DNA from: Rhyacophila brunnea
Lineage: Eukaryota; Arthropoda; Insecta; Trichoptera; Rhyacophilidae
Direction: 5' to 3'
Assembly (NCBI GenBank): GCA_022495005.1
Contig: JAGYXB010001620.1
Location: 62,001-126,000 of the forward strand
DNA length: 64,000 nucleotides
Shown here: positions 44,371 through 56,616 of the stretch, piece by piece
Layout: every line of letters begins with the position of its first letter
How positions within the stretch are numbered: position 1 is the stretch's first letter
The notes under the pieces: generated by a model
What the model was told of the DNA's origin: nothing
The model's input: only the letters and a program-made list of their open reading frames with translations
Database searches by the model: none
Position numbers and translations under genes: made by a program

Positions 44371-45102
44371 GTTGATGTTTTAACAGCCAACTAGGTTATG
44401 CGATACAAAACTATTTAGTAAAACAAGGCATAGACTTTCAATAGTTTCTGACTGTTGTATGTTTTGCGTGTTGTTTATACTTACCAATATTTGATCAGAT
44501 AATATGTAATATTTGTTTATAATATTCCACGTATACACGTAGGTATACAATCATCGACAAACTGATTTATTTGTAGTAAATTTGTGTATTTGTGATGATA
44601 ATAGGTACCTAATAGGGTTGTTCAAAGGATAAAGCAGATATCAATACAAGTATAGAGAGGTAAACTGCTTTGCAAATAAAACACACTAATAACTTTACTA
44701 CAAATATTAATGCCAGTAATAGTCTCGAAATCATCGCAATTTCTTCACGTCGACTAAATCGACTGCCATCAAATACACATGGCCCCCACATCCTGAAGCG
44801 GGCCCCCAGGCTAAGATGTTTGGCGGGCCCCCTACCTATCGCTAAGGGCAAAGGCAGTGTGACGCGCTGAAGTAGCGTTTTCCAAATGGTGTACGTGGTA
44901 AAATTAAGGTGTATTTTTAGCGATTTTCTGTATTTTTAATAGGTACATCCATTAAAATACAGTAAAAATTGCATCGTACAACCAAATATTTTTAATTATT
45001 AATATCATTGTAGTAAAATAGCTTAAAATGCATGATATAATATTATGAATTTTTAAATCTTAATTAATCTATAATAGATTCAAAACAATCAATATGTTTT
45101 TT
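44371..45102. other. Region upstream of the odorant receptor
   Basis: The promoter of the receptor must lie here, but no distinctive element stands out in the AT-rich DNA. At 44778-45030 there is a CATGGCCCCCACA hAT copy whose right end is missing. Confidence 0.4.
44778..45030. repeat. Truncated CATGGCCCCCACA hAT element
   Basis: CATGGCCCCCACATCCTGAA, then GGCGGGCCCCCTACC, AAGGCAGTGTGACGCGCTG and TTGCATCGTACAACCAAAT follow the order of 49719-50127 read in reverse. The GGGCCCGG/CATG right end is absent. Confidence 0.7.
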
Positions 45103-45500
45103 GGGAAAGGGACAACTGTACGCCAGGACAATTGGACGCCGCACTGTCGTAGACACGTATACAGAACGTAGACGAGGAATTTTAATAAGTTTCTATCGAC
45201 TACTTAGTAGTTTTAATTCATTTTACTCTTAACATAATGTTTTTTATTGCGGATTGAGAATTACTTTATATATAATAAAAAAACTCTTTTTACGTTGGAA
45301 CTTGAAACATATCCACGATTAAATCATTATTTACGTGTGAATATTTAAATTCTCAACAACTATTAAATCATAATGTAATAGTTTAAATATAAATAATAAT
45401 ATTAAATATATTTTTTTAAAAGTACCTATAAGTACCTAACGTCTATTTAATTTCGAATTGCATGGCGTCCAGTTGTCCTGCGCCAAATCTTCCTAGACCC
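45103..45500. mobile_element. TIR element with repeated ACAACTGGACGCC motifs, copy 1
   Basis: Left end GGGAAAGGGACAACTGTACG followed by CAGGACAATTGGACGCCG; right end ATGGCGTCCAGTTGTCCTG and TTCCTAGACCC. The motif (R)ACAAYTGGACGCC occurs twice at the left and once inverted at the right. Copies 2 and 3 are at 46713-47146 and 53494-53907. Non-coding, about 400 bp. Confidence 0.7.
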
Positions 45501-45790
45501 GTTTTTTTCATTATTTTCGTACTGAAATAAATGTAATTAAACGTGTGAAATAATTTGTAGTAGATCCACGCGGATGCCTATGTCCCATCGAGTGGGTCGG
45601 GAATGGGAGAGACATGCTCCATTTTATACTTAATCAAAAATAGTCTCAGTAAAATGTAATAATTAATGTATTGTCGATATAATTTCAAAAGTGAACCAAA
45701 AAAATATAACTTTATGAATAGATAATTAAATATTATTACGATATAGTAGATATAAAATAATTACAAGATAAAAATAACTTTTTATATAGA

Positions 45791-46213
45791 ACGTTTTTAA
45801 ATTATCTGTTGAATATGCTGAATATGCTCAAACTTGTACTTGATATGACGTAAATAAAAAACAAACAAACAAACAAATATAGAATACTGAAATTTCATTT
45901 TGATTTCCATAGTAACGCACGTATATATTAATAATTTAGTTGCTAGGATCCACTTAGCAACCAATAATAGTCTTGCTTTTTACGTATTTTCTGAAATAAC
46001 TTTCCATGCAAAACAGAATTAACTGAAAATGAATTCAATTTTACTTAAAGATGGCTAAAAGTATTAAAAGAATGCACTGGCATCGTGTTCTGATATATTA
46101 TAAAAGTTTCAAATGTCTAGCTAGTCGGGAAGTTAGTTAAAAATCGATTGCAAGATTTGTACTGGACAAACAACCACCGGACAAACAAGAATACGAGCTA
46201 ATAAAAACGTTGT
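45791..46213 (-). mobile_element. ACAACGTTTTT repeat copy
   Basis: Reverse-orientation copy with GAACGTTTTTAAATTATCTG left and TAATAAAAACGTTGT right; interior as in 59079-59522 (AACTTTCCATGCAAAACAG, CGACTAGCTAGACATTTG equivalents). Confidence 0.68.
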
Positions 46214-46712
46214 AAAATAGACGACTATTGGTTTTATTTCTTTAATTGCGATGTATTATAAAGTTATCTCTGAATAGTGTATAAATAAACAAACCCAGAA
46301 TTAAAAAAATATTATTCATAGTTATCTTTCGAAGGAATCGTATTTTTTATATTCGGAAACTGTGTATTCTCTTAAAATAATATTATTCCATGTTACATAA
46401 TTATGATTGTAAAACATGCTACCTAACTCAGGCCAAGGAAATTCAGTCAGTAGTGGATATTTTAAAGAAAAATATTGCGATTTTCGGACCAAGTCAAATC
46501 ATTTTGAAAAATAAAGCGAATCGAATAAAAAATTCTTAGACATGTGTTACTATTCAAAATAAGATTTTGTGTCTTATAATACAATCGGAGTATGTTATGT
46601 TATATTTACACACAATACCAAAATGTGAATTTATTACCTTAAATATTTGTCTTGATTTATCTGTAACGCATGAGAGAAAACATAATATGTAAATGTGTAG
46701 GACAGAGCGATA

Positions 46713-47146
46713 CAGGGAGAAGAAGCACTGAGACAACTGGACGCCAGGACAAGTGGGCGCCGCACTGTCGAATGAAATAACGTTCATTAATGAAATAAAT
46801 AGACGTTCATTACGATTTGATACAGAAAGTAGACGAGGAATTTTAATCAGTTTCTGTCTACTACTTAGTAGTTTTAATTTATTTTGCTCTTAAGATAATG
46901 TGTTTTTTATTGCGTATTGAGAATTATTATGCTTGACGCTTCATATAAAAATAAAAGGACTTTCTTCTCGTTGGAACTTAAAAATATGCACAAATAAACC
47001 ATTATTTACGTGTGCATATCTAAATTGTCACCAAGTATTAAACAATATAATAATATATAAGTATTAAATATTTATTTTAAAATTACCTATAATAATTCAC
47101 GATTGCGTAGCGCCCAATTGTCCCGGCGCCGAATCGTCCTAGGCCC
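46713..47146. mobile_element. ACAACTGGACGCC element, copy 2
   Basis: GAGACAACTGGACGCCAGG and CAAGTGGGCGCCGCACTGTC at the left; AGCGCCCAATTGTCCCGGCG and CGTCCTAGGCCC at the right. Between them the AT-rich interior resembles copies 1 and 3. Confidence 0.66.
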
Positions 47147-47516
47147 GAGAGAAGACGTATTAAAATTTGTAAGGTGTTAGAAAACATACACATAAACGCA
47201 AATTCTTAATTTGGAAAATACGCAAATAAAGAAATGTCTTATTTGAAAGGAAACAATTAATGATATGATACTCTCATAATAGTTTGACAGATGCTGATAG
47301 TGCAATACTTACTAACATATTGAGTAAATATAAAGTATTAAAAGACATTACAATTATTTTTTGACAGATTGACGGAAAGGTGTAAAGAAGTATGGTCTCT
47401 GGTAGTAATGGTTAAACAAAATATTTTTTGTTGCATAACTAAGCCACATTTAATAATGCTGACAGGTGGCACTGCTATCCTGTATTTTTCGATAGTACGT
47501 AAATAATAATATAATA

Positions 47517-47923
47517 GCCTGTTTACACGTGCATGGATTTACTGGCGGTAGTACGTATTGTCGTGACCATAACGATAAAATGCAAATGCAAACACATTGC
47601 AAGACTGCATGCATGGATCAAAAAAGTTTAGCGGCTTCTGAATTTTCCCGCGATAGTTGTAACTTGCATGACGTACGCGCATGTGCAGTAGAACGATAGC
47701 TGAGAACCTACCGGAAAAAAATGCGAACTTCACCGCGCGGAGCATTTTGACGTTTACAATTTTTACAACTTGTCAAATAGCACCACACAATGACAACAAC
47801 GCATTTCGCTTACGCTTGGCGAGATTGGCGAGACAGTCAGTACTTTTACGTGTAAACAGATATTATTGTAATAGTTTAATTTATACACTATTGGTGCCAG
47901 TAAATTTATCCACGTATACAGGC
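47517..47923. mobile_element. MITE with GCCTGTTTACACGTGCATGG ends
   Basis: The left end and the right end (GCCAGTAAATTTATCCACGT followed by ATACAGGC) are inverted with a few mismatches over about 28 bp. A truncated relative is at 32070-32300. Non-coding, 407 bp. Confidence 0.68.
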
Positions 47924-49065
47924 GCTATAAAAACATATTTTTTTTGGTTACATCTAAATTGTACGTAAAACATTTCACCGTGACACAGTTCGCCGTCAGC
48001 TATCGGAAAAAAATTAACGTATACTATACTGTCTTCAATTTTATTACATTCAATATGAACATTAATTCAATTTTAATAGCTGATTTTGACAAATTGCATG
48101 AATTCAAGAATGAAAACCTAACCTAACCTAACAAATAATCAAGTAGGTATATCGGCTATTTTCAAAAATTGTTTGCTGCTGGCTTCCTGTGTAGTGTAAA
48201 CCGACAAGAACTGTGTTTTATTTAGACATGAATTTTATATGGTTGTAACAGTCCCGTGCGGCTTCATTTCGGGACGGAATGAGCACTTAAAATCTCTTCT
48301 TTCAGAAACGTTTATAGCGTCATGGAAGGCAGCCGTGCATATCTACGGCTGTACATTCATGTGGTGGTGGTGGGAACCTAGGTAATACTATACGACCCAA
48401 AGAGGTTGGACGGTCTTTAATATACGGCCATATATTTCCGATACAAAATTTCACGATGAATTTTGACACGGCGAACTGCATACGTACAAGTTTCCGGACA
48501 CGGATTTTTTAAAGTGACAGCACAAAAAAAATCTGAAAAATGTGTGCATTTTTGACGATATCATGATAATAAGCAACTATGTACTCCAAAATTAATTATA
48601 TAAAAATAATCACGTAGACAATTAATTATTATTGTCAAAATTAAAGTACACATAGACAAAATTAATCGTAAAATATGAAATTATATTTGCGCCGATTTCG
48701 ATTTTGAATAGCCCTAGTAGAGGAAAATTAATTTATAAATCAAATATGAGAAAATTGATATTTGCGCTTAAGAGGGGCGGGATTTTAAGGAACTCCTATT
48801 CGCGAAAATACACCGGAGTAAACTAATTCGACGGCATCAATAAGGTGCCGTTTCATTATGGTACCACCGTTATGGTGGATACCATAACTTATAATTAGGG
48901 GTTGAAATATTGTAGCATCTTATCATTATTTAAGTACATATCATTTTTTGTGGCATTGCTATAATACACGATCTATTATTATCTATTATATCTCTAAGTG
49001 TTTTAGTGAAAATCTTCTTCACGTGGCATTCCATATCGGCCACCACCAGGGTGATCTCTATACCC
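47924..49065. other. Gene-free stretch
   Basis: No gene. It holds a patch related to the inverted-repeat element of 37440-37790 (about 48400-48490) and a CCTAACCTAACCTAAC run (48117-48131) that looks like a short interstitial TTAGG-type telomeric repeat. The rest is unassigned. Confidence 0.4.
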
Positions 49066-49490
49066 CATTGGCGAAGGGTGGAGGTAGGCTGTTAAGATCC
49101 GCCATAAGAGTGCAAACTAAACTTTGTTGAAAATTCATTAAAATAAGACTACAATTTACAGCTGTTGTTGGTTATTTTATAAATTCAATTAAACCCTGCG
49201 AAAACAAAGCAATAATAGATAATAGTCAAAAAATATTCGACTATCTATAAAATATCTAAAATTATGCAACTAAATCATACATAACTATTAACGATATTAA
49301 GGATAATTTGTAGATAGAATAATATTTTTTATCTATTATAGTTTGGTTAGGCGGGCAGGCAAACCAACCAACACCATCTGTAAATTGTAGACTTAGTTCA
49401 ATGAAAACAAATAGGTACGTATGACTGACAAATTTTATTGTGGATTATTTCTGTTGGATCTTAACAGCCTACCTCCACCTTTCGCCACTG
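49066..49490. mobile_element. hAT-type MITE, CAGTRGCGAAGGG family, copy 2
   Basis: Ends CATTGGCGAAGGGTGGAGG and CCACCTTTCGCCACTG, exact 8-bp duplication CTATACCC (49058-49065, 49491-49498). 425 bp, same family as 9453-10041. Confidence 0.83.
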
Positions 49491-49632
49491 CTATACCCAC
49501 TACTAAGGAATCCAATCCCGAGCCAAATTTTTGATCCAGGGAATTCGGGATTACAATTTGACGATCCCGGGATTGGGCCCGGGATTGGCATTTTTTCGAT
49601 ATTTAATATTAAATTTTTATACTTATATAAAA

Positions 49633-50290
49633 AAACGAGCGCTTATGAGCAGGTATTAAAAAGGTCAATAGTGAAAATTTGTCGCAATTAAGCATGGTAG
49701 TCGTAGCATAGTGGTAATCATGGCCCCCACAAGGGGGGGGCTGACAGGGCTCTAGCCTGGGGGCCCGGGCTCAGGAAGGGCCCGGCGTTGCGAGCCGACC
49801 AGATAAGTGAGATAAACACATCACAAAATTGCTCTAACAGCAAGAAAAGTCACCTGCGGCGCTATTTTACTTGATGATATTAATAATTAAAACTATTTGG
49901 TTGTACGATGCAAATTTTTTACTGTATGCCGATACTCGACAAATCCATAATTCAAATGGATGTACTCGTACATATTAAAAATCGCTAATTTTTTTTTTAT
50001 AATTCAATTATTTTACCATTTGGATAACGCTACTGCAGCGCGTCAGACTGACTTTACCCTTAGCGATAGGTAGGGGGCCCGCCAAACATCCTAGCCTGGG
50101 GGCTCGCTTCAGGATGTGGGGGCCATGGTGGTAATGCACACGGCGCGATACCCAAGAGACACAGGTTCGGTTCCTGCCGGGTGGTGTCTTACTTTTTTCA
50201 AAACAGATTTTTTCTATTGGCTGTATTTTCTAATGAGTGTTTTCAGAATTATGTATGTTCAACAATATTATAAGTTGGAAAAATACGTGG
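49633..50290 (+). repeat. Repeat family 2 copy, interrupted by a hAT MITE
   Basis: The left part GAGCGCTTATGAGCAGGTATT to GTAGCATAGTGGTAAT and the right part GTGGTAATGCACACGGCGCG to TTATGTATGTTCAACAAT join perfectly once the insert at 49719-50127 and one 8-bp duplication are removed. The B box GGTTCGGTTCC is intact. Confidence 0.75.
49719..50127. mobile_element. CATGGCCCCCACA hAT MITE, intact, nested
   Basis: Inverted ends CATGGCCCCCACA and TGTGGGGGCCATG are perfect over 13 bp, and the exact 8-bp duplication GTGGTAAT lies at 49711-49718 and 50128-50135. The uninterrupted homologue at 6140-6160 confirms the empty site. 409 bp, non-coding. Confidence 0.88.
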
Positions 50291-52560
50291 CCAAATAGAG
50301 ATCACTTCTTGTTTGTAGACTGCAGTGTGTAAGCACATCTGTCAGTAATCATCATTCTTATAAAGCCTTAAGTCAAGTTGTTTCAAAAAAATCGATTGAG
50401 TCCCCCATAAAATTGACTCATACTGAAATATCTTTTGACTTGTACTGTTAGTACGTAGGGTGATACAACATCTACTTGTTATAATTATACTAGTAGAGAC
50501 CTTGCGAATTTCCTTCCTCTATTTGATATGTATCGCCAAGTCGACCGAAATACGTTCCCTTGATAATGTCCGCTACATGCAAACGACCTTGGCCATATGG
50601 GGGGTGTCATAATTGCAACCCTTTACTCTTGAAAGCCTCTCAATAATATTATTCTTAATACTAAGTTTAATTATGCGAAACGAAATAAATAACATTCGTT
50701 ACAGGCGTGGAGAAGAGGTAATCGTTTTGAGCCTAAACTAAATTATGGGCTAGTCAACTAGTCTTCAATTGTGAACCCGTGATTTACCTACTTATATATT
50801 TAGAAAATTTCAGATTTTTATACTTTTATACGCATGTTAATTTTACCGTTATGACGTGATTCTAATCCGGGATTCTCATATCACGAGCCCAACCCTGAGG
50901 ACTACGCATCTTTTTAGATTTTGTATATTTACTAATTCACTAATTTACTAATTCCATGACGAGTTTGGAGGCCCCCTTTAAATTGTTATAACGATTTTTT
51001 TGCGTCATTTGCGTCAATGTAAATAGCCGCTGGATAGATATGAGTTCAAATCCCACTCAGTCGGACTCTTTTTTATGGGTTTTTTTTATAATAGGCATAT
51101 TTCCGTGGTTTTTCAAAATTATACATTACAATTAGAATCTAGGTATTCATTTGAATAGTTTTCGTAGATTTATTAAATTCTATAAGCCTTCTTTTTAATC
51201 GATTGCTATTTCAATTACTTAAAATTAAAATTAGTTGGAAGGTGAATGGTTTAGGGCATAAAGCCCACCAAAGCGGCGCTCGGTGCGCTCTCTACGAAGT
51301 AGGCCCCCTCCCACCCATGCATTACCCTTCACCTATGTAATAAGGGGCACAAAAAGCACAAAATAACTATTATTATCAGCGTCTCTCCTAACAAAGCAAT
51401 AAAAATATTATTAAATTTCTCGGGGCTTGTAATTAATATTCATGATGACATCATTCTACCAGCAAAATATCGGACACGCAATAACTAAACAATGAGTTCA
51501 CTGTTATTAAATAATGCCTTCTCGCCCGTCTATCGACGACGCTTCCAGGAGCGTGATTTTGCTTGCCGTGTTCAATGAATAGACTACGTTGTAATTTCGT
51601 TAATTCGTGCCGCTGAGAAGCCACACAACGGTGAATCATGGGGCGGGCGGGCACAATGCGTCGTCAAATCCAGTGTGCGCTGGCGTATTTGATTACGTTG
51701 TATTTTCGATGATTTACGCGCCACTTGTGAAATTTTGCGCGAGTGCCCCACTCGCTGCGTTAAGTGGGTTTTCTAAGGGAGATTAATATGTATAATATTC
51801 CTTTCCAAACTCCAAAGCAAATGCGTGATGAATGTTTTCTACCAGCAACGGAATACAAAATAAAACATAGAGGATTGTATCAAAAATATTTTGAATGTTC
51901 GTAAACGGTTTATTTGAAACAGGATAGTAAACAATCTACACACCTACATAATAATATTGTAAATTTTCCATGGCTGGTGAACAGGTCCTAACCTACACCA
52001 TTTTAGGGTTTCACGCTACCGCTTTTATGTATAATTTGAGCTTTGAAAAGGGTGAGAACCAAAGGTCTTGAAGAAAGCCTTCGTCTTCGGTAAGAATGAA
52101 TTTGAATATAATGAATAAAAGCCTTCTCCATTTCGGGTAATGAGAAGGGGGGTTGTTGCGTTGAACATATTGTCTAATATGATTGATGTATAGTTTTTTT
52201 TTTATTAAGGTTGATTTATTTAGAAAACAGATGCTAATCGTACTCAAAATGCATACAGAGTAACGTGATAAAGTTACTTTGCCTTGATGTAATTTATAAA
52301 ATGAGTTTATCGTCTTAGTGTTTTCCCACAATATATTATATATATGTAAGTATAGCAAGTTCAGCGCGAGTAAAAATTGACATATATATACTTTTAATGA
52401 AACCTATGGATTATTTATTAGAATCTAGTTACTTAAAATATAATACAAAATAATGATTACTGCAACTCATACCCACAGTAGAAGCTTCCTTACTTCGTTG
52501 ATGTTTAGGGAAAGCTAATAGTCACAGTTATTATTTTCAATATTCCTATTAAATAACTTT
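50291..52560. other. Gene-free stretch
   Basis: No supportable gene. A tRNA-like B box (GAGTTCAAATCCC) near 51045 followed by a T-run suggests a SINE relic. The relatively GC-rich stretch at 51490-51775 has stop codons in the frames I followed. Open frame 52358-52011 (minus, 115 codons) resembles nothing I know. Confidence 0.4.
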
Positions 52561-52563
52561 GTT

Positions 52564-53429
52564 CAAATGGTTCCCAACCATTTTACACCTGCGGACCGGT
52601 GAAAATCGGAAACACATTTCACGGACTTCAACGCAAAATAAAAACAATTATTTTATTTATTAGTTATCTTGCATTATAGAACATACATAATTTTGAAAAA
52701 CATTAATTCTGAGAAAATAATATTACAACCATTAGAAAAAATCTTTTTGAAAAAAGTAAGACACCCGGCAGGAATCGAACCTGCATCTCTTGGGTTTACG
52801 CCCCATGCGCATTGTCCACTATGCTACAAGGAGACATACTAATTACGACAAACTTTAACGATTGGCCTTTAATACCTGCTCATCAGCGCTCTTCCAAATC
52901 AAGCTACTATTGGCAATCGGTTTTTGTTTATTAACCCGAAGTAGGTACCTACTACTTTAATTACTAACCGACGTCTTATAGCATTTACTGATATACATAA
53001 CAGTCTGATTGTGAATACAACAAATTTATACAATAACAATTCTATTGTTAAACCGAAGTCGATCTGTAAATAAATTGTTAATAATAGTGTATGATCTGTT
53101 GATGCATCTTTGCTAGAATAGTTGATAACCGTGGCTTCAGCATTATTTTGGGGGGACGAAGCACTGCACTGACAACCATTCGGTTTCTATATTTAGTTTT
53201 TATTTACTGACATAGCCGAAAAAGTCTTCTCATATGAATATGTAGTTAGTCGACAATTCAGATTTTAATGATATAAAAAAACTGAGGCAATGTTTCTATT
53301 TTATGTGTGAGATTAGATAAAAATAATGTTTAATTTTTTGAATTACAATTTGCTTGGAATTTTTGGCATTTATGCATTTTAAAATGGGCGGCAATACTAT
53401 TTTCGGACCGGAAACACTGATTTAGATAG
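52564..53429. mobile_element. Divergent hAT-like element carrying a repeat family 2 copy
   Basis: Left TGGTTCCCAACCATTTTAC and CTGCGGACCGGTGAAAA; right TTTTCGGACCGGAAACACTG. The GCGGACCGG subterminal motif links it to 1520-2244. The flanks do not give a clean duplication. Repeat family 2 lies inside at 52680-52925. Confidence 0.5.
52680..52925 (-). repeat. Repeat family 2 copy, minus strand
   Basis: On the minus strand GAGCGCTGATGAGCAGGTATT, then GTAGCATAGTGGACAATGCGC and GGTTCGATTCCTGCCGGGTG (a strong B box). It is the best-preserved tRNA-like block of the family; it looks tRNA-derived, not a functional tRNA. Confidence 0.72.
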
Positions 53430-53493
53430 AAAACCGGTGCTCACTTCATCCTAGGGAGAAACAGATGAACTACGCGGCGTTATTTGCAATTGA

Positions 53494-53907
53494 TGGGAAT
53501 GGGACAACTGGACTCCGGACAATTGGACGTCGCACTGTCGTAGACACATATACAGAACGTAGACGAGGTATTTTAATCAGTTTATATCTACTACTTAGTA
53601 GTTTTAATTAAGTTTACTCTTAAAATAATGTATTCTTTATTGCGGATTGAGAATTACCATGCTTAAGGCTATATATAAAATAAAAAAACTCTTTTTTCGT
53701 CGGAACTTAAACATATGCACGATTAAATCATTATTTACGTCTGCATATTTACATTCTCATCAACTATTAAATCATAATATAATCATTTAAAATATAAATA
53801 ATAATATTAAATATATATTTTTTAAAGTACCTATAAGTACCTAACGTCTATTTATTTTCGAATTCTGTGGCGTCCAGTTGTCCCGGTGCCAAATCGTCCT
53901 AGACCCC
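53494..53907. mobile_element. ACAACTGGACGCC element, copy 3
   Basis: Left GGGAATGGGACAACTGGACT and CGGACAATTGGACGTCGCAC; right GTGGCGTCCAGTTGTCCCGG and CGTCCTAGACCCC. Interior as copy 1 (GAACGTAGACGAGG, TACTACTTAGTAGTTTTAAT). Confidence 0.7.
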
Positions 53908-54879
53908 AATTGATTAAGGTTATATTTATTTAAATATACAGAATACCTATTTTGTCAGTGATGAACATTAACATTTTGTTGTGTCTTTTATTGTTTAGTG
54001 TAGATTCATCAATATATTGAACCCGTAGTAGCAGCGATGGCAACACCAGCAACAGGCGAAAAATAGGAGACCAGGAAACCATAGCAACCAATAAACAACG
54101 ATATACAAGATCGATCACAATGAACACGAAGTGAATTATTGCCGTTATTTTATTATGTACAATCGATAATAAATACATTGCTATTATTATAAAAACCTAT
54201 AGCTTTACTATTCAAGTGTGTGCTTACTATTTTTTTCAGTTACGAATAGTTTACCTGAACCTTCCTCAAACAGGTAGAATTCGACACTACGCTGCCGTAT
54301 ACGTCCGAATGGGTATGCGGACGCGACAGGTGGAAGAGAGAAACTATGGATGAATCACGCATGCAAAACACGTAGGAAAAGTGTACTGCAATGATGGATG
54401 AAACGATGGACACTATGCTTGTAATTTGAGGGAGGCTGCCTTGCACAGACTCAATTAAGATTGGATGAAGATGCAGAATTGTAGTGCAACAAATAAGATT
54501 AAGCAAAGGATATAAACTATTTGGAAGAAGTCTTATATTATATTATATTACTTATATTAGGACATTTCATCGGAATTACTGAACGAATGAGGCATGGTTA
54601 AGTTGATATACAGCACATATATCAACGTCGATATGTTCGTATTTCCGATTTCGTTACTCAAGCAATGGCGCCAACTATTTCATAAATCACGTATAAATGA
54701 CTGAACAGATTTTTCAATGACATAATAACGGTTATCTGCTCGTCATGGATTGTATTTTTAAACTCCCTGCAAATTGGCAAATAAGTGTTATATTTTAAGT
54801 GTGAAGTTCTCATCAAATGGACACGGAATGCAACGTCACTTGTAGCTAACCTAATTAGTAGACCAGAGGACTCTGCTTC

Positions 54880-54945
54880 CACATCTTGAGCCTGGGCCCC
54901 CATGCCAGGATCTATGGCGAGCCCCATAACCATCGCTAAGGTTAA
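54880..54945. repeat. Fragment of the CATGGCCCCCACA hAT family
   Basis: CATCTTGAGCCTGGGCCCCC, CCAGGATCTATGGCGAGCCC and CATCGCTAAGGTTAA match the left part of intact copies. Boundaries lost. Confidence 0.5.
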
Positions 54946-55260
54946 CAGAAATATATGCCCTCTCGCTCTTTCACAGTAGTCCGAGATTGTGAACAGGTTA
55001 TAGTTGACTGTTCCGAAGATGGCTTTATAGCTCGAAACAGCTGTCAACGTAAATAACGCAATTAGAGTAGAACTAATAAAAATAACTTTGATTCAAAATC
55101 AGGGCTTCGAACCGGAATTGAACCGTACCTGAAAAAATATCAGTTTTTCGGTTTGGTACATGTTCAAATACGCCCGTTAACATGATCTTACTCCCCACTT
55201 CAGTTGTCATGACACATCTCGACATAATTCTTATAATTTATAATATATTATTTTAAAAAA

Positions 55261-55395
55261 ATCGGTGTGCGCACTTATGTACGTGCGTTAGAAATTATAC
55301 TTCTTTGGCGTAACAAAACAAAAAAAAACGGTGTGTATACTTATTACGCGCGTTAGAAGTTATACTTCTTTGGCGTAACAAAACAAAAACAAAAC
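55261..55395 (+). repeat. Tandem pair of about 67-bp units
   Basis: CGGTGTGCGCACTTATGTAC...ACTTCTTTGGCGTAACAAAA (55263-55327) is followed directly by a second, about 85-90 percent similar unit (55329-55395). A third, isolated unit is at 58517-58583, outside this transposon. Confidence 0.7.
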
Positions 55396-55694
55396 TTGTG
55401 ATAAACTAGATTCTTTGACTAGCTCTTAATTATCTTATTAAATTACACACTCAAGAAAAAGAACCGCTTATTGGAACGCCGTTCGTTTATTTCTATACAC
55501 TTTAACTTATATTACTAAATTATATAATGGGTTCTCGTTGTTTTTATTTTTAAAGTACCAACTGTCACTCTGACGTTTAATAGTTTGTTTACGTAAGGAA
55601 TTGCAAATGGCCGACAATAATAAATTCGCTGCCTAGGCAACGGAACAATTCTAAACTATAATATTATACTGTATAATCGTCACGATTGCAGTAT

Positions 55695-55775
55695 CATACT
55701 GTAACGTCAAGGTAGTGCGTTCGGCTGATAACCGAACAATCGGTGGTTCGAATCCAATCGAGTGCTTTTTTTTCG
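55695..55775 (+). repeat. tRNA-like block, anticodon loop as for isoleucine (GAT)
   Basis: A perfect 5-bp anticodon-type stem TTCGG/CCGAA encloses CTGATAA; GGTTCGAATCC is a perfect B box and a run of eight T follows, as in pol III terminators. The T stem pairs poorly and I find no matching 7-bp acceptor stem, so it is a pseudo-tRNA or SINE head rather than a working tRNA. Confidence 0.45.
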
Positions 55776-56616
55776 TGTGAAAAAATAAATTATGTGTTAC
55801 ATGTCACACGCCAAAAATACACTCTGATCTGATTTCCCAAACGCACCAGAAGAAGTATGACTTCAAAAATATGGCCACGGCCGTGCGGTGCAGCATAATT
55901 ATTGGTTTCGTAGCGTGGCGACGGATTATCATACAAGTATCATAAAATGTTCTAAATTATGATAGAAAATAGTTTTTTTTATACAAATAAAACATTTCAA
56001 AAAATATCACTCAGAACCAAACCGAGAAAGAAGAAAACCGGAAAAACCGTTATTTTATTCGGAACGAAAACCGGATCTGAACCACGGTTCGAAGCCCTGT
56101 TTAAAACCATTGAAAAATAAAATTGTAAGAATTTTATTCCTTAAATTCCTTTACGATTGGACAAGATATTATAATAGCGTTAGTTAACAACAAATGTTAG
56201 GCAAAATTTACGCATGCAAGCAATAATTATTATAGTTTTACCAAATATTAATTATGACTTAGAAAGTTTTATTAATAATTCATCCGGAATCCGAACGACA
56301 AAGGGGGAGCCTGGACACAAAAAGTAATTTTGCCAGAACATAGGCACGGCGCGATTACATCTCTCAAAGAAGGTTACGCATGAAAACGCTATTCTACGAG
56401 TGTCGGATTCAGGGGCTGTTAATAAAGTCTTCAATGGATATAATAAGACGTTTATAATATTACAACGCTTAAAGATTTTGAAGAACGAACAAATTTTATT
56501 TGGAAACCACTGGATATCGATATTAATTGTACAGCAATTGTCTCTTATGTCATTGTATTGGAGTATCTGTGGTACGCATTGAAATTTTACGGTTTTAGTA
56601 AATTGTGTAAATAGTA

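Larger units (their letters stand above)
55100..56099. mobile_element. hAT-like element of 1 kb with CAGGGCTTCGAACCG ends
   Basis: Ends CAGGGCTTCGAACCGGAAT and ACGGTTCGAAGCCCTG are inverted (15 bp exact); flanks TTCAAAAT and TTTAAAAC match 6 of 8. ACCGG motifs repeat near both ends. Inside are two tandem copies of a roughly 67-bp unit and a tRNA-like block. No transposase frame. Confidence 0.75.

Noticed and set aside
48117..48131. Telomere-related sequence (CCTAACCTAACCTAAC)
   Set aside because: Only about three units; likely a chance or relic interstitial repeat, not a telomere.
52011..52358. Minus-strand 115-codon open frame
   Set aside because: No recognisable domain, low-complexity composition, no homologous copy in the window.
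54240..55047. Two minus-strand open frames of 88 and 129 codons
   Set aside because: The second runs through a hAT fragment, and neither shows a family motif, splice support or receptor-like features.
55695..55775. Functional tRNA-Ile
   Set aside because: Good anticodon stem and B box, but no acceptor stem and a poor T stem.
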